A DNA stretch of 48,706 nt from Chromera velia. Its lineage: Eukaryota > Sar > Chromeraceae. A program made the translations under genes and the position numbers. Positions 43,630-48,706 of the stretch are shown piece by piece. A model generated the notes under the pieces. That model saw nothing but the letters and a program-made list of their open reading frames with translations. It had not been told where the DNA came from and made no database searches. Where the stretch lies: the NCBI GenBank assembly GCA_018398765.1, contig JAHBMJ010000193.1:4694-53399 (forward strand), in the 5' to 3' direction. Position 1 is the stretch's first letter; each line of letters starts with the position of its first letter.

Positions 43630-45087
43630 CTAAATATAAAAAAACATAGAAGAAAGTGGGACGTTATCGACGTGAATCTTTTTAGGCTTTCTGTTTCGGC
43701 CTAACTGCCAAAGGAGAGAGAAAGCGCGCATGTCAGCTAAGTTGGTCGAAGCCTTATCGGACTCAGGATATGACATTATATGCACAGCAATCCGGTACAG
43801 TTCATTTAGGTCCCTTTCTTCATCTTCGACGACGTGTGCAATCGCTTGCAACCCTGAGGGCTCAAAAGCTTTCTTCTTGTCATTCCATGACAAAATCTTC
43901 ACCACCTTGGAAACGTACTAACTCAGTTTTCTCTCCAAGCCCTCACCCTCATCATACTGGTACGCCACGAGTTGTCCCACCATGATAGAATACTCGCCTT
44001 TCCGAATCAATGCCTGACTGTGGGATTTCGCACACACTCTCACCCCCCGATCGTTTGACAACTTCTCTTGATATAAGAGAGCACAAACCGTACTCAACCG
44101 CATCATACCGCGGTTTGGTACTTTAAAGAAGACAACCCCAGTTACCCTCCCTTGCTTCTCTTCAGGTGTTGTCACCGCTCGTGCAAAGACAGAAAGGAAC
44201 TGTTCTTATGCTGCGTCTTCTGTTTGAATCTGCTTCCACAAACTTTTGAGTTCTTCTCCCTCTGGTGTGTCATCTAACTTAATGGGGATCTCTATATCCA
44301 TCACCAACCACTCATCATCTTCAATGCCCCCCCCTTTTTCCAACGTTTTCCCTCTACCTCTCACAGTCCTTTTCTAACATTTTCCAGTCGGATTAGTGGA
44401 CAAACTTTTAAATATTTTCATCGTGTTCAATGTTTCATAACTGGTTTTGGACGGGTTTTTTGGGGTTCTTGGAGGATCAGACTGAGAAGGCTAGAACCTA
44501 GGTTCTAGGAACCTAAGAACCTCGAGGTGGAGATGTATAGTTTTTAAGCTCGAACTGAGTAAGAACCTTCAACCAATACTCTAAAAGTGTCATTGTTTTG
44601 TTTTTTAAAACTTCTTTTGCTTATAAAATAAGTTTAGAGTTTATTCTAAATGTTTTAGAGCTTAGATTACTACTACAAAGTCATTCAACGACCACATCTA
44701 TATTTCCGAGTGCCTCCCCGTAGGCTTTACTGCCTTGAATGTCTGCCAGTATAAGATGCAGACCTGCTCGCTCTTGATGCTTTGCAGCTTCGGTTTGCCC
44801 GTTGGTGTGGTAATTTGTCTGCTCACAGCCTCTGCCTGCCCTCTCTTTGCATCCTTGGTCTTCTTCCGTGCAAAGCCCTTCTCTGCTCCCACGTGGCTAA
44901 CTGGTGGCACTATCTTTCTATCACAACACACACTATTCCTGCAGCCATGTTGCATGCCTAGAAGAATAACTGCTGCCAACAATTCATAAGATCTATAGAC
45001 AGGCTGCTTCTTTAGGCTGATTTGATTTCTGTCCGTTCGCTGAGGGTCGAGCCCGATCTGTCTTCCCAACGCGGGCAGAATGGTCAT
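43630..45087 (-). pseudogene. decayed coding relic on the minus strand, unknown family
   Basis: Open frames at 45087-44698, 44380-44215 (EDDEWLVMDIEIPIKLDD), 44175-43918 and 43905-43630 look like one protein region. From 44380 to 43630 they follow in the same direction, separated only by single stops (EDAA*EQF near 44210, RKLS*YVSK near 43917). The sequence is charged and protein-like (VVEDEERDLNELYRI), unlike the surrounding AT-rich DNA. The palindromic repeats at 43363 and 44490 enclose part of it. A second transposon class is likely, but no transposase motif is recognised. Confidence 0.5.
44490..44512. repeat. palindromic repeat containing AGAACCTAGGTTCT, copy 2
   Basis: Same 23 bp as 43363-43385. 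Because the core is palindromic, the pair can be read as direct or as inverted repeats 1.1 kb apart. Confidence 0.8.
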
Positions 45088-45885
45088 AGGGCATAAGGCA
45101 CCGGCTCACTTTTCTTCAAGGGTAAGGTGAGACAGACAGTTGCAAAGGAATGCATGAAGGCTTCTGAGGATGATGGGCAATTTTCCTCTCACTTTCCCCT
45201 CCTTGCTAGACTCACCCCTCTGCAGCGCGACTTCCCATCCTCCCGCCGTATGTTTGTCTTCCTCTTGTGCAGCAAGTCATCCTCCAGTGTTCCTTCCATC
45301 TCTGCCCTTCCCCGTTCTGCCCTGTCGGTTACAGATGGCTCAATCTTTTCTTTTTTGCGCATGCTGACATATAACCAGATAGGTGGGCAAGGTGGGCTGC
45401 CTGTTGGTTGCTCTGATAAAAAGCTGTGCACCTATGAAACCTGCTGCCGGTGTCACCGTGTAGATGATTTTATTCATCGGCTGTCTGCCCCCGATGGACT
45501 GCCAAACAAGACTTTTTACAGTGGTTAGTATTAATTCAATCAGACCGCTTCACTCGTTGTGACTCACCATTTGTATCCGCCTCCTTTTCTGATCTAGGGG
45601 TTCACAAGTTCATCACATCGCTCTTGCGCTCTCAACCCTCTCTTCTCTTTATGATTTCTCGCCATATTGTAGTAAATGATTGATTAGATTAAGTTTGAAT
45701 AACTGTCGTCCACTTAGCTTGCAGCTGGCATAATTGAACAGACCCATGCATGTATACGCCGCCCGGGAGTTCTAACTCCACCTAGGGTTTGGCATCAATG
45801 AATCAATCAATTAATCAATCAATCAATCTTTCTTTCCTATGGACATGGTAGTGGACATGACATGATATGACCGACTGACTAACAT
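45088..45885. other. no confident gene
   Basis: A plus-strand frame at 45127-45528 ends with a Cys/His-containing stretch (CTYETCCRCHRVDDFIH). It might belong to the neighbouring transposon relics; otherwise nothing is recognisable. A (AATC)n tract lies at about 45800-45826. Confidence 0.35.
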
Positions 45886-45947
45886 AATATCAGATAGACA
45901 GACAGACTATATATTTCTTCTTCTTCTCCCTCCTTTTCTTCTTGAAC

Positions 45948-45950
45948 ACA

Positions 45951-45981
<31 letters not shown>

Positions 45982-46277
45982 CATATACAGACAGACAGAC
46001 AGAGTCTTTTCTTCACTTCACTTTTTCCGAATTGCTTCCTTTCTTTCGGACGGACGGACAGACAGACAGACACATAGACAGACTATATCGTCTTTTCTTT
46101 ACTTCACTTTTTCCAAATCGTTTCCTTTCTTTTGGATGGACGGACAGACAGACACACAGACAGACAAAGAAAATAAACTTTGAAGCAACAGTGTCATATA
46201 AAGAACCCGTAGAAACACATATATGGACGTACACACTCTCTCTGTCTGTCTCTATCTCTCTCACATACATACATACA

Positions 46278-46325
<48 letters not shown>

Positions 46326-46360
46326 TACACACACACACATATACACATACATATACAGCA
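45948..46360. repeat. (GACA)n, (CT)n and (CA)n microsatellites with an 86-bp tandem duplication
   Basis: GACA tracts at about 45950-46003, 46050-46085 and 46143-46166. The stretch from 46004 (GTCTTTTCTTCACTTCAC) is repeated from 46090 with few changes, giving an 86-bp period. CT and CA tracts follow at 46276-46360. Confidence 0.85.
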
Positions 46361-47273
46361 GCAGAAAAACAAAGTGAAGAGAAAATGAATTGTGCCACTA
46401 ATGAAAACAGGACTGACTGCTACGAGACGCAGGTTGTCCATCTGTTTCACCCGTCTGTTATAGCAGCCTCAGGCTGCAGCTCCCGGAGTGATGATCTGTA
46501 TGCAGCCCCATGAAAAGAGAGGGAAATAATTTAAATCTAGTCAAAATCGACGTGCATTCTCATATGCACACTAGTATGTACAAAGTATGTTCTTGATAGA
46601 CCATCAAGAGAATCAGACCATCATTCTTGAAAAGGGCAAGACTTTGAAGAAAATTGAAGGGCATAAAATTGAATTAAGGCGCAAAAAAATTCAGTGTAAG
46701 TCTGCATGAGCATTTGTTATATGTGGGTACAATCGATTTTATGTACGCTTTCTAACCTGAGGACGTAGGTTGTTGTCGACGTTCGGTCTTCTGTTTCTCA
46801 TCACTCTATCCGCCACTGTTGTCTCCACTGTTGTTGGAAGGGCCCCAGAACCCTGTATTGGAGACAGATCAGAACAATTTGGATCGATTTGGTGTGTTAC
46901 AGTACGTGGAACGGTGAGAGAGAGTGGGTGCATAGGCATGCAGATGAAATCACACGTGGGTCAAAGTCGAGTCAGCATGTCTTGCAGGGTCTGTTTGTAT
47001 ATGACATTGTACATGTAGAATGTCAAGTGCCAGCATACGGGTTTGATATGCATTCATGCAATCTTTCTGTCTGTCTCCTTGCATGTCTCTTTTTCTTTAA
47101 ATTTTTATATATCTATCAAGTCTTCTGCCCTCTCTGCAAGACTCGGACTCTCTGCGCGTCTCTAAGCTTGTTTTTGTTTCTGTTTTAGTTTGCACATTCG
47201 TTAAGTTCCTTCTCCTCTCTCTACATCGATTTCTGCACCTATTTGCGCAGCGCATGAATTTTTGGCGCAAGTC
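46361..47273. other. no gene recognised
   Basis: Mixed-composition spacer without a convincing exon on either strand. Confidence 0.4.
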
Positions 47274-48093
47274 CTAATATACTGTAGGGGAGGGTATAGA
47301 TTCCGAGTCATTTAGCCGTTGGTCTTCATATAGCTGGCACAGCTGCACGCAAAGAAGCGAGTCGTTGTGGCAGATGCAGAATGTGACTACCTCCTGGAAA
47401 CAAAAAATGGGTGCATGAGTGCATGGACTCCGACTCCGAGGCTAGCTCCGAGGAAGAAAGGATGTCCAAGGGAAGACTCGAGGGGGAGAGGGGGAGGCCG
47501 GGAGTTACACAGGCCTACCGCGGTGGACCACGCACCTGAATCAATGAAACGCTGAGCACCCTGGTCCCATTTTTGGACAGAGGGATAGAGAGGCGGGCAG
47601 GCATGTAAGCAGCATGTGCGCTCGGTATCCCTGTCTTTCTTCATTTCTTTTCTCCGATAAAGCAAACTCTCAAGCAGAAGATGTGTTCCCTCAAGAGACC
47701 TACCTACTCCGATGCGTTTTTGAGATTCTTCTCAGCCTTCTCCCATATTTCAATAGACCGCATAAGGCAAGGATACTTTTGAAACTGAATCTCTTCAACC
47801 TTCATCACAGAGTTTCAGATCGACAAAAGCAGACAAGTAGGCTGCCCGACCAACTGACGACTTGTTAATAGACCAGAAGACCAACTCATGGCAACAAAAA
47901 GAGAAAGGCTCAGACAACTGAAGACAGATAGGCAGGCTGACACATTGTTTTTACACTTTGTGCGCTCATTTTCTCTGTATTAAAACAAGATGAACAGCCA
48001 CGGAAATCTTGGAACCGATCCACTCACATGTTTGCCCACCTTCTGCTTCTAGAGCTCACCGAGCTCCTTCGCATACTCTTTTATGTGGTCGTG
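47274..48093 (-). CDS. last four exons of an unrecognised gene (5' part beyond the right edge or in the CA array)
   Basis: Candidate exons 48093-48060, 47792-47708, 47560-47536 and 47393-47274 join without breaking frame. They read HDHIKEYAKEL, then EIQFQKYPCLMRSIEIWEKA and AEKNLKNASE, then VLSVSLIQ, then EVVTFCICHNDSLLCVQLCQ, and end SPTVY with stop TAG at 47276-47274. Acceptors at 48094 (CTGAATGCAG after a pyrimidine tract) and 47394 (TTTTTTGTTTCCAG) and donors GTGAGC, GTAGGT and GTGCGT are good; the 47793 acceptor is weak. The product looks helical and amphipathic with Cys near the end. Phase agreement over three introns supports a real gene, but I cannot name it. Confidence 0.5.
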
Positions 48094-48306
48094 CTGCATT
48101 CAGATTAGAGGTAGGAACAGGAAGGAGGCGAATGCCAAGTATAATTGACGCACATGCCGATGGGCACTTTTAAAGGCAGCCTACTCCATGCGCAGACAGA
48201 GAAACTCATATGGAAAGAATCAGGAGAGAAACAAACATAAAGGTAGACAGACGGACAGATAGAGATACAGACAACCAAGCTATATATTTTTTTTTTCTCT
48301 TTCAGA

Positions 48307-48706
<400 letters not shown>

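Overview
Eukaryotic nuclear DNA. Genes are split by short GT-AG introns (acceptors almost always CAG), intergenic and intronic microsatellites are abundant, and two runs of N mark assembly gaps. Protein content points to a photosynthetic or formerly photosynthetic protist. One gene carries a signal-plus-transit-like leader with a Phe at the predicted cleavage point (complex plastid), another a protist-type WDR70 with a C-terminal Cys-rich tail, and the divergent promoters hold clusters of TGCATGC, a motif typical of apicomplexan-lineage ApiAP2 targets. A chromerid alga (Chromera velia-like) is my best guess. This is inference; no marker gene proves it.

Layout. 1-1218 (-): GT-A glycosyltransferase of the glucosylglycerate / glucosyl-3-phosphoglycerate synthase type. 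1219-2803: divergent promoter with GCATGC clusters. 2804-4607 (+): battenin/CLN3 transporter. 4608-6335: AT-rich spacer and a small repeated upstream motif. 6336-11503 (+): nine-exon Argonaute with N, PAZ, MID and PIWI regions whose slicer tetrad is degenerate but whose guide 5'-phosphate pocket is mostly kept. 11504-13750: convergent, AT-rich spacer. 13751-21741 (-): sixteen-exon WDR70 with a 1.2-kb tetranucleotide satellite in one intron and a tandemly duplicated exon end beside a gap. 21742-22691: second divergent promoter. 22692-24156 (+): eight-exon secreted protein with a possible PH-like fold. 24157-25007: convergent AT-rich spacer. 25008-29780 (-): seven-exon ribosomal oxygenase (RoxA/YcfD-like JmjC hydroxylase), probably plastid-targeted.

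29985-33400 is a repeat district. It holds a 51-bp satellite with higher-order structure, interrupted by a 244-bp MITE and bounded by roughly 68-bp elements in alternating orientation, one pair of which encloses satellite units as a transposon-like unit. 34320-35852 (-) is a two-exon secreted Cys-containing protein. 36690-37560 is an inverted-repeat element enclosing an 88-codon ORF. 40170-43156 (+) is a decayed APE-type non-LTR retrotransposon and 43630-45087 (-) another decayed coding relic. 47274-48093 (-) holds the last four exons of an unrecognised gene, and the window ends in a structured CA microsatellite.

The genes are unrelated housekeeping and accessory functions rather than a pathway. 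The spacers show a pattern: divergent spacers carry GCATGC clusters, convergent ones are AT-rich. All exon coordinates were derived by hand from splice consensus, phase continuity and family similarity, without transcript data.
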